NCBI GenBank assembly: GCA_934597345.1
Contig: CAKTRJ010000022.1
Span: forward strand, 1 to 39,784
From: an uncultured Oscillospiraceae bacterium
Lineage (GTDB): Bacteria; Bacillota; Clostridia; Oscillospirales; Oscillospiraceae
Direction: 5' to 3'
DNA: 39,784 nucleotides
Position 1 is the first letter of the stretch. Each line of letters opens with the position of its first letter. A model generated the notes under the pieces. The model worked only from the letters and a program-made list of their open reading frames with translations, searched no databases and was not told the DNA's origin. The position numbers and the translations under genes are program-made. Positions 17,419 to 24,801 of this stretch are shown here, piece by piece.

Positions 17419-19311
17419 TTACATGCCGTTATAGAGCTGATCCCGCGTGGCCTCTGTGGTGCCCGCGCCCTCAGTCACATCGCGGCCATAGGGGAAGGCC
17501 ACAAAGTCATCCACCGTCAGACCGCCCCGGATCTGGGTATAGCTGCCCCACAGGTTGCGGCCCGTCTGCACCCAGCGCTGCTCCAGTTTGCCGTTCTCGC
17601 CCCGCACCATCACATAGCTCTTGCCGTTTTCGGTGCGGATGAACATGCTCTCCAGATACAGGGTGTTGCTGTCGGCGCTGCCGGAGGTGTTCTGATAGGA
17701 CATCTCCACCCAGTCGCCCTCCCGCAGGTCGGCTTCCTCCGAGACGAATACCTTGAAGGGATAGTAGGAGACGTTGCTGTTGCCGTCGCTCCAGGAGTTG
17801 GCGTTGTCGGTGGGATAATCGCTGATCTCCACGATCTCGCCCTCGGCGCTGGTACCGGTCATCCAGGAGCTGATCTGTACCTTTTCGCCGATGCTGACGG
17901 TGCCCAGTTCCAGCTCACTGACCGCGCCGTTGATGTAGTAGCCGCCTCCGCCGGAGACCTCTACCACCGCCTGGGTCTTGTCAAAATCCGCGCTGTTGGA
18001 GTCCCGCACCGCCTTGATGGTGCCGTCCAGCTCGCTGTATACGGTGTCGCTGCCCACTTCCTTCTTGACCTGCTCCAGATTCAGCTTGGCCAGCTTGATG
18101 GTCACATCCAGATTCGAGAGCTCCTTCAGCTTATCCCGCTCCATCTGGGCCAGCTCCGCCTGGGTGTAGGCGTTGCTCAGCAGCTCCGTCAGCGTATCCA
18201 GCTCCTTCTGCATGGCGCGTACCTCGTCGGTGATGCCGTCGATCTCGTCGATGGAGGCCCCCGGCAGGTCCGCCGGCTGCATCTTCACCGTCAGCGCGAT
18301 TTCCTCGGAAGTCCCGCCGCTGCCGGTGCCGCTGCCGCTACCAGTGCCACTGCCGCTGCCGGTATTGCTCTGGTTATTATCATTATTGTTGTTGATGTTA
18401 TTGCCGCCTTCCGGGTCAGTCAGCAGGACGATGCCCTGCTGATCCTGCCCCGTCAGCGCATTGCCGCTGACGGTACTTCCGGTGGCGGCGCCCTCCTGCT
18501 TGGGCGGCTCCTCCGCCTTCACCAGCGTCAGCCGCAGGCCGCAGCTGTAAGCCGCGTTCAGGGTCATGTCGCCCTCGTGGATCACCAGCACCACATAGAC
18601 GCTGGCCTGCTCCTCTGTGGGCGTCTTGCCCCTTTTCAGCAGATTCTTGACCTCATCCTGCCGGGCCTGGGGAACCAGCTTCAGCAGGTTCTTCGCCGTC
18701 AGCTCATCCTTGGAGTGCCAGTCGTAGTACAGGGGCTTCTCCTTGGTGCCGTCGCCGTCCTTGGTGATGGGCTCCGCCTTCCAGTTTTCATCCGTGATGG
18801 GAAGCACCGGCTTCGTGGTGGTGTCCCGCCATTTCTTGATGTTCTCCGCGATCTTGGCATCGATCCGGGCGGTCAGGGAGGCGATCTCCGCCTCCAGCAC
18901 GTCCCGGTCATAGGCCAGTTTCAGCCGGTCCAGCTCCTTCTTGGCGGTCTCCAGCTGCAATTGCTGCTTTTCATAGGCGATCTGCGCCCGCTCCACGTCC
19001 AGCGAGGTCAGTGTCGTGTCGTAGGACAGCAGCCTGTCGCCCTTCTTGACGGCCTGCCCCTCCTCCACATAGACGTTCTTGACCTTCTGGGTATCGGACA
19101 GGAATATCTTCTGCATCTTGTCGGTGGATACCATGCCGCTGGTCTGGGAGGTATCGCCCCAGTAATTGGTCATGCTGAAATCTGACACCGCGTATACGTT
19201 CACGTTGCCCCGGTGGGCGTTGCGGGCCAGCGTCAGGCCTCCCCACACGATGCCGCAGGCCGCCGCGACACCGGCGGCGATCAGCAAGCCCCGCTTTACC
19301 GTTTTATTCAT
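17419..19311 (-). CDS. Large efflux adaptor protein with Asn/Gly-Ser insert
   Basis: A 630-aa membrane-fusion (HlyD/MacA-type) adaptor. An N-terminal anchor (residues 6-27) is followed by a lipoyl half (VYVEEGQAVKKGDRLLSYDTT), a first coiled-coil arm (about 95-155), an inserted region of about 200 residues, a second coiled-coil arm (about 345-405), the return lipoyl half, and beta-barrel domains. The insert ends with a low-complexity linker (NNINNNNDNNQS then GSGSGT repeats, about residues 300-333), encoded by repetitive DNA at 18315-18405. The family is normally 350-450 aa, so the insert is the unusual part. Its ATG overlaps the stop of the ATPase gene, so it is coupled. In Gram-positives adaptors project into the wall space. 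Confidence 0.85.
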   Translation of the reverse strand: MNKTVKRGLLIAAGVAAACGIVWGGLTLARNAHRGNVNVYAVSDFSMTNYWGDTSQTSGMVSTDKMQKIFLSDTQKVKNVYVEEGQAVKKGDRLLSYDTTLTSLDVERAQIAYEKQQLQLETAKKELDRLKLAYDRDVLEAEIASLTARIDAKIAENIKKWRDTTTKPVLPITDENWKAEPITKDGDGTKEKPLYYDWHSKDELTAKNLLKLVPQARQDEVKNLLKRGKTPTEEQASVYVVLVIHEGDMTLNAAYSCGLRLTLVKAEEPPKQEGAATGSTVSGNALTGQDQQGIVLLTDPEGGNNINNNNDNNQSNTGSGSGTGSGSGTGSGGTSEEIALTVKMQPADLPGASIDEIDGITDEVRAMQKELDTLTELLSNAYTQAELAQMERDKLKELSNLDVTIKLAKLNLEQVKKEVGSDTVYSELDGTIKAVRDSNSADFDKTQAVVEVSGGGGYYINGAVSELELGTVSIGEKVQISSWMTGTSAEGEIVEISDYPTDNANSWSDGNSNVSYYPFKVFVSEEADLREGDWVEMSYQNTSGSADSNTLYLESMFIRTENGKSYVMVRGENGKLEQRWVQTGRNLWGSYTQIRGGLTVDDFVAFPYGRDVTEGAGTTEATRDQLYNGM

Positions 19312-19984
19312 CCTTTTCTCCTCCGCTCAGCACACCGTCCTTGATGGTCATGATGGTGTCCGCATGGTGCGCGATCCCCCGGTCGTGGGTGATCATGATG
19401 ATGGTGGAGCCGTCGGCGTGGAGCTGATGGAACAGCTCCATCACCTGTGCGCCGCTGGCGCTGTCCAGCGCGCCGGTAGGCTCGTCGGCCAACAGCAGCC
19501 GGGGCTTGCCCACGATGGCGCGGGCGATGGCCACACGCTGGCACTGTCCGCCGGACAGCTGGTCGGGCCGGTGGTCGATCCGGTCGGCAAGGCCCACCGT
19601 TTCCAGCGCGGCACGGGCACGCTCACGCCGTTCCTCCTTCTTCACGCCGCCGTACAGCAGCGGCAGCGCCACATTATCCAGCGCCGTCAGCTTGGGCAGC
19701 AGGTGGAAGGACTGGAACACGAAGCCGATCTCCCTGTTCCGCACCACCGCCAGCTCCTTGCCGGAGCATTTGGTGATCTCCCGGTCCCCCAGCAGGTAGC
19801 TGCCGCTGGTGGGTACGTCCAAGCAGCCGATCAGATTCATCAGTGTGGTCTTTCCGCTGCCGGAAGGCCCCATAATAGCCAGATAATCCCCCTCGGACAC
19901 GTCCAGATCCACGTTCTTCAAAACGTGGGTCACGGTCTTGCCCATGGGATAATCCTTGCAAATATCCCGCATCTGTAAAATCAT
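19304..19984 (-). CDS. ABC transporter ATPase, MacB/LolD type
   Basis: A 226-aa ATPase: Walker A GPSGSGKTTLMNLIG (about residues 39-53), Q-loop FVFQSFHLLPKLTALDNV, signature LSGGQCQRVAIARAI (a Cys where Gln is usual), Walker B LLLADEPTGALD, H-loop ITHDRGIAHHAD. It energises the permease encoded two genes later. It starts 2 bases after the stop of the lipoprotein adaptor and overlaps the next adaptor by 8 bases, showing a tightly coupled operon. Confidence 0.93.
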   Translation of the reverse strand: MILQMRDICKDYPMGKTVTHVLKNVDLDVSEGDYLAIMGPSGSGKTTLMNLIGCLDVPTSGSYLLGDREITKCSGKELAVVRNREIGFVFQSFHLLPKLTALDNVALPLLYGGVKKEERRERARAALETVGLADRIDHRPDQLSGGQCQRVAIARAIVGKPRLLLADEPTGALDSASGAQVMELFHQLHADGSTIIMITHDRGIAHHADTIMTIKDGVLSGGEKDE

Positions 19985-19986
19985 GC

Positions 19987-21336
19987 TCAGCCCTCCATCG
20001 GCGGGGTGATCATCGGCACGGTGGCATCCGCCATGCCGCCGGGCGGCACGGTCACGGCACCGTCGTCCGCGCCGCCCTCCGTGTCTGCGCCGTCCTCCGT
20101 GTCTGCGCCATCCATGTCGTCAATAGGTGCGCCGTCCATACCGTCCGCGCCGTCCGCCATATCGCCGCCGCCCATGCTGGGATCGAAAGTGCCCTCATCA
20201 TAGGTGACGCAGGTCATACCGGCCTTCAGCGTCTCGTTGGGGAAGGCGATATAGTCCTCGGCAGTCAGACCGTCGGTCACAACATAGGTGTCCATCCCCG
20301 CGTCATAGTCGCCCAGGGTCAGGCTGCGCTTTTCCAGCTTGCCCTTGGTGTTCCGGGCCCATACCCACGGGGAGGAATCCGCGTCGTTGATGTAATAGGC
20401 GGGCAGCTTCAGGGTGTTGGCGTCCTCCTCCGCAGCCTGGCCGTAGTCCGGCTCAATATACACATGCTGGCCCAGCAGCAGGCCATCACTGTTTTCCAGC
20501 TCCACATAGAAGGGGTATTTGCTGGACACGGCCGTGTCGTCGCTGCCGCTGTCATAATCGCGGTTCTGGCTGCCCTGCTGTGCGTTCTCCCAGTCGATCA
20601 TGGAGATGGTGCCCTTCCATGTCTGGTCGCTGACGCGAGAGCGCACCACCACATTGGTGCCCTCGGTCAGGGCACCGGCGTTGTTCTCGTTCACATAGCC
20701 CTTGACACGGAAACCGGTGGTCTCCACAATGGTCATGAAGGGCAGGGGCTTGCCCGACTGGTCGCTGCCGCCGTTCTCGTTGATGGACTTGATGCGGCCG
20801 GTCACCGGAGCGGTCACCGTCACGTTCTTCACGGTATTCTGCAGCTTTTCGATATCCTTGCCCTTCAGGGAGATGTTGTATTCCTTTTCCAGAATATCGG
20901 TGGTGACCTGACGGAGCTCCAGGGTGTACTGCATCTGGTTGTCCGCGGAGGCCGCGGCCTTATCCTTCTCCAGCCGTTCCTTTTCCTGCTTTTTGCTTTC
21001 CAGCTCGTTCTTCATCTGCTCCAGCTCCAGCTGAGCCTTTTCCAGGTCCAGCTTCGCCTGGCTCATGTCGTATGTAAACAGCGCGTCACCGGCCTTGACC
21101 TCCTGGTCCACCTTGACAAGAATGGTGTCCACAGTGGTGTTGTCAGCCTTCTTGATCTGTGTTTCGCTCTGCGCCGTGACCATACCGGCAAAGCGATCCA
21201 CCAGTCCGGTGGCGCCAAAGCCGCAGATCATGGACACGGACTGCACCGACGCTTCTCCCTCGGCGCTGGCGCCGCAGCCGGCCAGCGTGGACAGCAGCAT
21301 CACGGCCGCCAGCACAATAACAGCAAACTTTTTCAT
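19987..21336 (-). CDS. Lipoprotein efflux adaptor (MacA/HlyD-like)
   Basis: A 449-aa adaptor with a lipoprotein signal ending LAGC (lipidated Cys at 21). It has a lipoyl half (KVDQEVKAGDALFTYD), a coiled-coil arm (about 85-165, LDLEKAQLELEQMKNELESKKQEKERLEKD), the second lipoyl half (VTVTAPVTGRIKSINENGG) and beta-barrel domains. The C-terminal 65 residues are acidic and low-complexity (repeats of GADT/GMD/DDMDGA), encoded partly by an 18-bp tandem repeat around 20073-20108. First gene of the operon. Presence of both a lipidated and a membrane-anchored adaptor for one ATPase-permease pair suggests they form mixed or alternative assemblies. Confidence 0.88.
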   Translation of the reverse strand: MKKFAVIVLAAVMLLSTLAGCGASAEGEASVQSVSMICGFGATGLVDRFAGMVTAQSETQIKKADNTTVDTILVKVDQEVKAGDALFTYDMSQAKLDLEKAQLELEQMKNELESKKQEKERLEKDKAAASADNQMQYTLELRQVTTDILEKEYNISLKGKDIEKLQNTVKNVTVTAPVTGRIKSINENGGSDQSGKPLPFMTIVETTGFRVKGYVNENNAGALTEGTNVVVRSRVSDQTWKGTISMIDWENAQQGSQNRDYDSGSDDTAVSSKYPFYVELENSDGLLLGQHVYIEPDYGQAAEEDANTLKLPAYYINDADSSPWVWARNTKGKLEKRSLTLGDYDAGMDTYVVTDGLTAEDYIAFPNETLKAGMTCVTYDEGTFDPSMGGGDMADGADGMDGAPIDDMDGADTEDGADTEGGADDGAVTVPPGGMADATVPMITPPMEG

Positions 21337-21453
21337 TCCGTTTCTCCTCGCTTGATGTTTTTTTCATATCTCAGCTCTTTGTGTTTTGCCCATATTTAAT
21401 ATAGACGTTTTTCCCGTGGAAAATGTTCCCGATTTTTCCTGTAAATTTCTCCA

Positions 21454-21473
21454 CAACTGTATTAAGACAATTG
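21454..21473. promoter_or_regulatory. Operator-like palindrome at the mac operon start
   Basis: A 20-bp imperfect palindrome CAAYTGTMTTAAKACARTTG, just downstream of the -10 box and over the predicted transcription start. The core TGTnTTAAnACA resembles operators bound by GntR-type and similar dimeric repressors. No regulator gene is adjacent, so the repressor would act from elsewhere. Confidence 0.5.
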
Positions 21474-21483
21474 GTACACACAC

Positions 21484-21511
21484 ATTATAGCAAAGCAGCG
21501 TCTCTTGTCAA
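21484..21511 (-). promoter_or_regulatory. Promoter of the mac export operon
   Basis: Consensus boxes on the minus strand: TTGACA (21506-21511), 16 bases, TATAAT (21484-21489). The leader is about 140 bases long (21337-21476), A+T rich and without an ORF. Confidence 0.8.
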
Positions 21512-21559
21512 GGGCTTTTCCACAAAAAGGAAGTCCGGACGGACGGCGGCCATATGGGG

Positions 21560-21589
21560 AAAAAGGCACGGCGTGGACCGTGCCTTTTT
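21560..21589. terminator. Bidirectional terminator
   Basis: 12-bp arms AAAAAGGCACGG / CCGTGCCTTTTT with a 6-base loop. It follows the zinc-ribbon gene on the minus strand and insulates the mac promoter. Confidence 0.85.
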
Positions 21590-21653
21590 GGTGTTCGGAT
21601 GAAGAATTGGGTCAGCCCCGGCGGGACAGTCTCTTGTTATGGGACGTCCTTTG

Positions 21654-22022
21654 TCATTCGCCGTAGCGGCGGCGGTACAGCAGGTTTTTCGCAGCCTTTT
21701 TGGCGTCGGGCACATAGTCCCTGCCGTCAATGACCTTTTGCAGCTGCTTTTCGGTGTAATCCCGGAAGGTCTGCTCAAATTTTTCAACAGGGGAGAGGGT
21801 CTCCTGAAGGGCCTGCCGCTGCTCAAATTCCTCCGCCGCCGTTGGCGGGGTGAAGAAGGCCGCATAGCGGCACCGGGGGCAGACGTAGACTTCCGTTTCC
21901 AGATATTCCTCCACCATGGTCAGAGGCGAGGCTTTGATGCTCAGACAGCCGCTGCGGTAGGGTGTCAGCTCGATCTCCTCGCCGCGGCAGATGGGGCAGA
22001 GACGTTTGATCTTGTCAGGCAT
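21654..22022 (-). CDS. Zinc-ribbon protein
   Basis: A 122-aa protein with two Cys pairs, LCPICRG (residues 8-12) and YVCPRCRY (about 47-52), separated by a beta-rich stretch that fits a zinc ribbon. The C-terminal half is helical and charged (EEFEQRQALQETLSPVEKFEQTFRDYTEKQ). I do not recognise a specific family. Its start overlaps the preceding membrane protein gene by 8 bases, so the pair is co-translated and may work together. Confidence 0.6.
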   Translation of the reverse strand: MPDKIKRLCPICRGEEIELTPYRSGCLSIKASPLTMVEEYLETEVYVCPRCRYAAFFTPPTAAEEFEQRQALQETLSPVEKFEQTFRDYTEKQLQKVIDGRDYVPDAKKAAKNLLYRRRYGE

Positions 22023-22353
22023 GGTCGGCTCCTTTCGCCCGCTGGATCAGCGTGTCGATGACCATGCCCAGCAGCAACCCCAGCCAGCCGAAGATCAGGA
22101 TCACTTCCAGACTACCCAGCACGCTCATCAGGCCGATCAGCGCGATATTGTCGGCGACGCAGAGCCAGGCATTGACGAAGCCCAGCACCACATACAGGGC
22201 GGGCATGATGAACAGCAGGCCCTTGCAGGGCTGCTTGCCGCCCAGCAGCAGGCGGAGCGCCAGCAGCAGGACAAACGCCAGAGCCGGAAGCGCCCACATG
22301 GTGTCGAAGTTCAGCAGATAAATGCGCGTCCAGAAAAACAGATAGGATAACAT
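22015..22353 (-). CDS. Small integral membrane protein
   Basis: A 112-aa protein with about four hydrophobic helices (LPALAFVLLLALRLLLGG, GLLFIMPALYVVLGFVNAWL, IALIGLMSVLGSLEVILIF, GWLGLLLGMVIDTLI). No family recognised. It has AGGAG before the ATG and overlaps the zinc-ribbon gene. Confidence 0.6.
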   Translation of the reverse strand: MLSYLFFWTRIYLLNFDTMWALPALAFVLLLALRLLLGGKQPCKGLLFIMPALYVVLGFVNAWLCVADNIALIGLMSVLGSLEVILIFGWLGLLLGMVIDTLIQRAKGADHA

Positions 22354-22401
22354 AGCGGGTCTCCTTTCTTTGTTGTAGGGGGCCGTTTTGTGTTTGTGTG
22401 C

Positions 22402-22475
22402 GGCGGGGTGAGGTCACCCCGCCCTACGGACAACCGACGATAGAACTTCGTAGGGCGGCATGACCACATGCCGCC
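22402..22475. repeat. Composite hairpin repeat
   Basis: Two palindromes, GGCGGGGTGA/TCACCCCGCC (22402-22423) and GGCGGCATG/CATGCCGCC (22454-22475), with CCCTACG and CGTAGGG between them (22422-22428, 22449-22455) able to pair with each other. It resembles short REP-like elements scattered between genes in Clostridia. The surrounding gap 22354-22503 holds no gene. Confidence 0.5.
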
Positions 22476-22503
22476 GTGGGAAAGCGACATCGGCCCGCAT
22501 ATT

Positions 22504-22534
22504 AAAAAACCGGGGCAGGGCAATGCCCTGCCCC
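22504..22534 (-). terminator. Terminator of the NfeD-SPFH operon
   Basis: 10-bp arms GGGGCAGGGC / GCCCTGCCCC with a 3-base loop, then GG and six T on the minus strand, just after the DUF6440 gene. Confidence 0.85.
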
Positions 22535-22541
22535 TTGGGGG

Positions 22542-22742
22542 TCAAAATTCCGGTGCGTCCGGCGTGCGGCGGTACAGCAGGGGCCTGCCCTCAGCGTCCG
22601 CCAGCATACACATGCCGCCGGAGTTGCCGGCGCAGTGATACAGGTACTGCACGCCGGTCTGGGTATCCACCCACACCTCGCTGCTGCCGAGGAAACCGCC
22701 TTCCTCTAAGACCTTGATGAAAGGGGTCTCCTTCTTCGCCAT
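22542..22742 (-). CDS. DUF6440 family protein
   Basis: A 66-aa protein fitting the DUF6440 pattern: a start like FIKVLEEGGFLGSSEVWVDTQTGVQYLYHCAG and an end MLADAEGRPLLY. The family is small, common in Firmicutes, and has no known function. The ATG lies 4 bases after the SPFH stop, so the two are coupled; it may be an accessory of the SPFH/NfeD unit. Confidence 0.65.
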   Translation of the reverse strand: MAKKETPFIKVLEEGGFLGSSEVWVDTQTGVQYLYHCAGNSGGMCMLADAEGRPLLYRRTPDAPEF

Positions 22743-22746
22743 ACGC

Positions 22747-23649
22747 TTACTCCGCCTTGTCGCTCTCCAGCAGCGTCTTGGCGCTGGCGGCCAGACCGGC
22801 CAGCCCCTGGATCTCGCTGGGGATGATGATCTTGGTGGCTTTGCCGTCGGCCATCTTCTGCATGGCCTCCAGGGCCTTCAGCTTGATGACCTGATCGTTG
22901 GGGGCGTTCTCGTTCAGCAGCCGCATGGAGTCGGCCATGGCCTGCTGCACCTTCAGGATGGACTGGGCCTCCGCCTCGGCGGCCATGATCTTGGCCTGCT
23001 TGGCGGCGTCGGCCCGCAGGATGGCGGACTGCTGCTCGCCCTCGGCCACAAGGATCTGGCTGGCCTTCTGACCCTCGGCCTGCAGGATGGACTCACGGCG
23101 CTCACGCTCGGCCTTCATCTGCTTTTCCATGGCATTCTGGATCTCACGGGGCGGCAGGATGTTCTTCAGCTCCACGCGGTTGACCTTGATGCCCCAGGGG
23201 TCGGTGGCCTCGTCCAGAATGGAGCGCATCTTGGCGTTGATGACGTCGCGGCTGGTGAGGGACTGATCCAGCTCCATCTCACCGATGATGTTACGCAGGG
23301 TTGTGGCGGTCAGGTTCTCGATGGCGCTCATGGGGTACTCCACGCCGTAGGTATACAGCTTGGGGTCGGTGATCTGGAAGTAGATGACGGTGTCGATCTG
23401 CATGGTGACGTTATCCTTGGTGATCACCGGCTGGGGATCGAAGTCCGCCACCTGCTCCTTCAGGCTGATCTTCTTCACCACACGCTCGATGAAGGGCCAC
23501 TTCCAGTGGAGGCCGTTGCCCCACACCGCGCTGAAGGAGCCCAGACGCTCCACCACAAATGCCTTGGACTGCTGTACCACATGGATGCTGCTGACCACAA
23601 GGATCAGGATCAGGACCACCAGTACGCCGATCGCAATATAGCCTCCCAT
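22747..23649 (-). CDS. SPFH/stomatin-like membrane protein
   Basis: A 300-aa stomatin/prohibitin-type protein: one N-terminal membrane helix (IAIGVLVVLILILVVSS), SPFH domain (about residues 25-190, VVERLGSFSAVWGNGLHWKWPF and the TLRNIIGEMELDQSLTSRD motif), then an Ala/Glu/Gln-rich coiled coil (about 195-255) used for ring assembly, and a C-terminal helix. These proteins form large membrane cages or microdomains. NfeD proteins are their standard partners, and an NfeD domain is encoded just upstream in the same operon. Confidence 0.93.
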   Translation of the reverse strand: MGGYIAIGVLVVLILILVVSSIHVVQQSKAFVVERLGSFSAVWGNGLHWKWPFIERVVKKISLKEQVADFDPQPVITKDNVTMQIDTVIYFQITDPKLYTYGVEYPMSAIENLTATTLRNIIGEMELDQSLTSRDVINAKMRSILDEATDPWGIKVNRVELKNILPPREIQNAMEKQMKAERERRESILQAEGQKASQILVAEGEQQSAILRADAAKQAKIMAAEAEAQSILKVQQAMADSMRLLNENAPNDQVIKLKALEAMQKMADGKATKIIIPSEIQGLAGLAASAKTLLESDKAE

Positions 23650-23700
23650 TTTCTATTCCTCCTGTTTTCTTAAAATAATGTACAGATCTCTTTCTGCTGC

Positions 23701-24141
23701 TTACTGCTTGCAGTCATGGGGAACGTCCACATAAAGCTTGACGCCCTCCAGACGGATGACCGTGACCAGAGTTTCCGGGGCGATGACCGCGCCGGACTGG
23801 CTGCGGGCCGTCCATGTCTTGCCGTCGATATACACCTCGCCGGAGGGGATGGTGTTGTCGATGGTCTCGGTCACGCGGGCCGTGCCGCCCAGAACCCGGT
23901 CGGCATTGGTGGCCACCTCGCCCTTCTTGCCCAGCTTCCGCACCAGCGGCCGCGTGGCGATCAGCGCCGCGATGGACACAATGAAGAACATCACCACCTG
24001 TAACCAGATGGGTCCGCCCAGCACCGCGGTGATGAGGCCCGCCACGCTGCCGATGACGAACCAGATGGACACAAGGCCCACCGTAGCCGCCTCCACCACA
24101 CCGAAGATGACGATGGCGGCGATCCAGATGATCGTTGACAT
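23701..24141 (-). CDS. NfeD protein from internal start (alternative product)
   Basis: The ATG at 24141 is preceded by AAAGGAGG with 9 bases spacing, encoded in frame as KGGSGD of the fusion. Starting here gives 146 aa, exactly a stand-alone short NfeD protein, the partner of the SPFH protein encoded next. This is inferred from the signal and domain boundary; the fusion frame contains no stop between the two parts. Confidence 0.5.
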   Translation of the reverse strand: MSTIIWIAAIVIFGVVEAATVGLVSIWFVIGSVAGLITAVLGGPIWLQVVMFFIVSIAALIATRPLVRKLGKKGEVATNADRVLGGTARVTETIDNTIPSGEVYIDGKTWTARSQSGAVIAPETLVTVIRLEGVKLYVDVPHDCKQ

Positions 24142-24534
24142 ATCTCCGCTTCCTCCTTTCAGGCACAGGCCGATCAGCAGCGCCAGCAGCGCCACTCCCA
24201 CCAGGATACCTATGCCGATCCACTTGCTCTTGGGGGACAGATTGGTGATGAAAGAATCCAGCGAGGCGAACAGACTGTTCTTCGGCGGCTGGGCCGTCTC
24301 CTGGGGCTGCTGCGGCGCGCCGTTCTCCGGCGCGGGCGCTTCCTCGGCAAACAGCTGGCCGATGGGCACGCCGTAGCGGTTGCAGATGTAGAGGATCTTA
24401 TCCACCTCCGGGTAGCTGCGGCCGGATTCCCACCGACTCACCGCCTGACGGGACACCTGCAGCTCCTCGGCAAATTGCTCCTGGGTCAGGCCGCTGCGGC
24501 GGCGCACCTCCTGCAATTGGTCTCCAAAGGCCAT
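23701..24534 (-). CDS. XRE HTH - membrane helix - NfeD fusion protein
   Basis: A 277-aa protein. Residues 1-65 are a clear XRE/Cro HTH (LTQEQFAEELQVSRQAVSRWESGRSYPEVDKI). A Pro/Gln-rich linker follows, then a membrane helix (WIGIGILVGVALLALLIGLCL, about 110-130). From residue 132 it is a complete short NfeD protein: two or more membrane helices (STIIWIAAIVIFGVVEA, GPIWLQVVMFFIVSIAALIA) and a C-terminal OB-fold (GGTARVTETIDNTIPSGEVYIDGKTWTARS). The start has GGAGG 11 bases upstream. An internal ATG at residue 132 has its own AGGAGG, so a separate 146-aa NfeD is also likely. It precedes the SPFH gene by 51 bases. Confidence 0.8.
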   Translation of the reverse strand: MAFGDQLQEVRRRSGLTQEQFAEELQVSRQAVSRWESGRSYPEVDKILYICNRYGVPIGQLFAEEAPAPENGAPQQPQETAQPPKNSLFASLDSFITNLSPKSKWIGIGILVGVALLALLIGLCLKGGSGDMSTIIWIAAIVIFGVVEAATVGLVSIWFVIGSVAGLITAVLGGPIWLQVVMFFIVSIAALIATRPLVRKLGKKGEVATNADRVLGGTARVTETIDNTIPSGEVYIDGKTWTARSQSGAVIAPETLVTVIRLEGVKLYVDVPHDCKQ

Positions 24535-24593
24535 CGTCTGTTTCCTCCGTTTCTTTCTGGCAATATCGTACCATATCTTGGCGAAATGTCTAT

Positions 24594-24648
24594 CAACTTC
24601 AAGTTGCATTTACATTTTTGCCGGAAATTTTCGCGCAACCTGAAGTTT
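24594..24648. promoter_or_regulatory. Two operator-like palindromes upstream of the HTH-NfeD gene
   Basis: CAACTTCAAGTTG (24594-24606) and CAACCTGAAGTTT (24636-24648) are related 13-bp palindromes with centres 42 bases apart, four helical turns. They lie upstream of the HTH-NfeD start and are good candidates for its own binding sites. A TAGACA-16-TACGAT pair overlaps the first on the minus strand; a lone TATAAT is at 24685-24690. Confidence 0.4.
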
Positions 24649-24736
24649 ACATGGCCCGTAAGGCCCCAATTTCCGGTACTTTCTATTATACACGATGCGC
24701 GGTGATTCTTCCACTGTTATTTTTTTGCCGTTTGCC

Positions 24737-24765
24737 TTGCGCTTTCCGACAATTTTCGGTATACT
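24737..24765 (+). promoter_or_regulatory. Promoter of the rRNA methyltransferase gene
   Basis: TTGCGC (24737-24742), 17 bases, TATACT (24760-24765), 36 bases before the chosen start. Confidence 0.6.
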
Positions 24766-24801
24766 GTATATTTATATATGACATTTTTTCGAGGTAACGC
24801 G

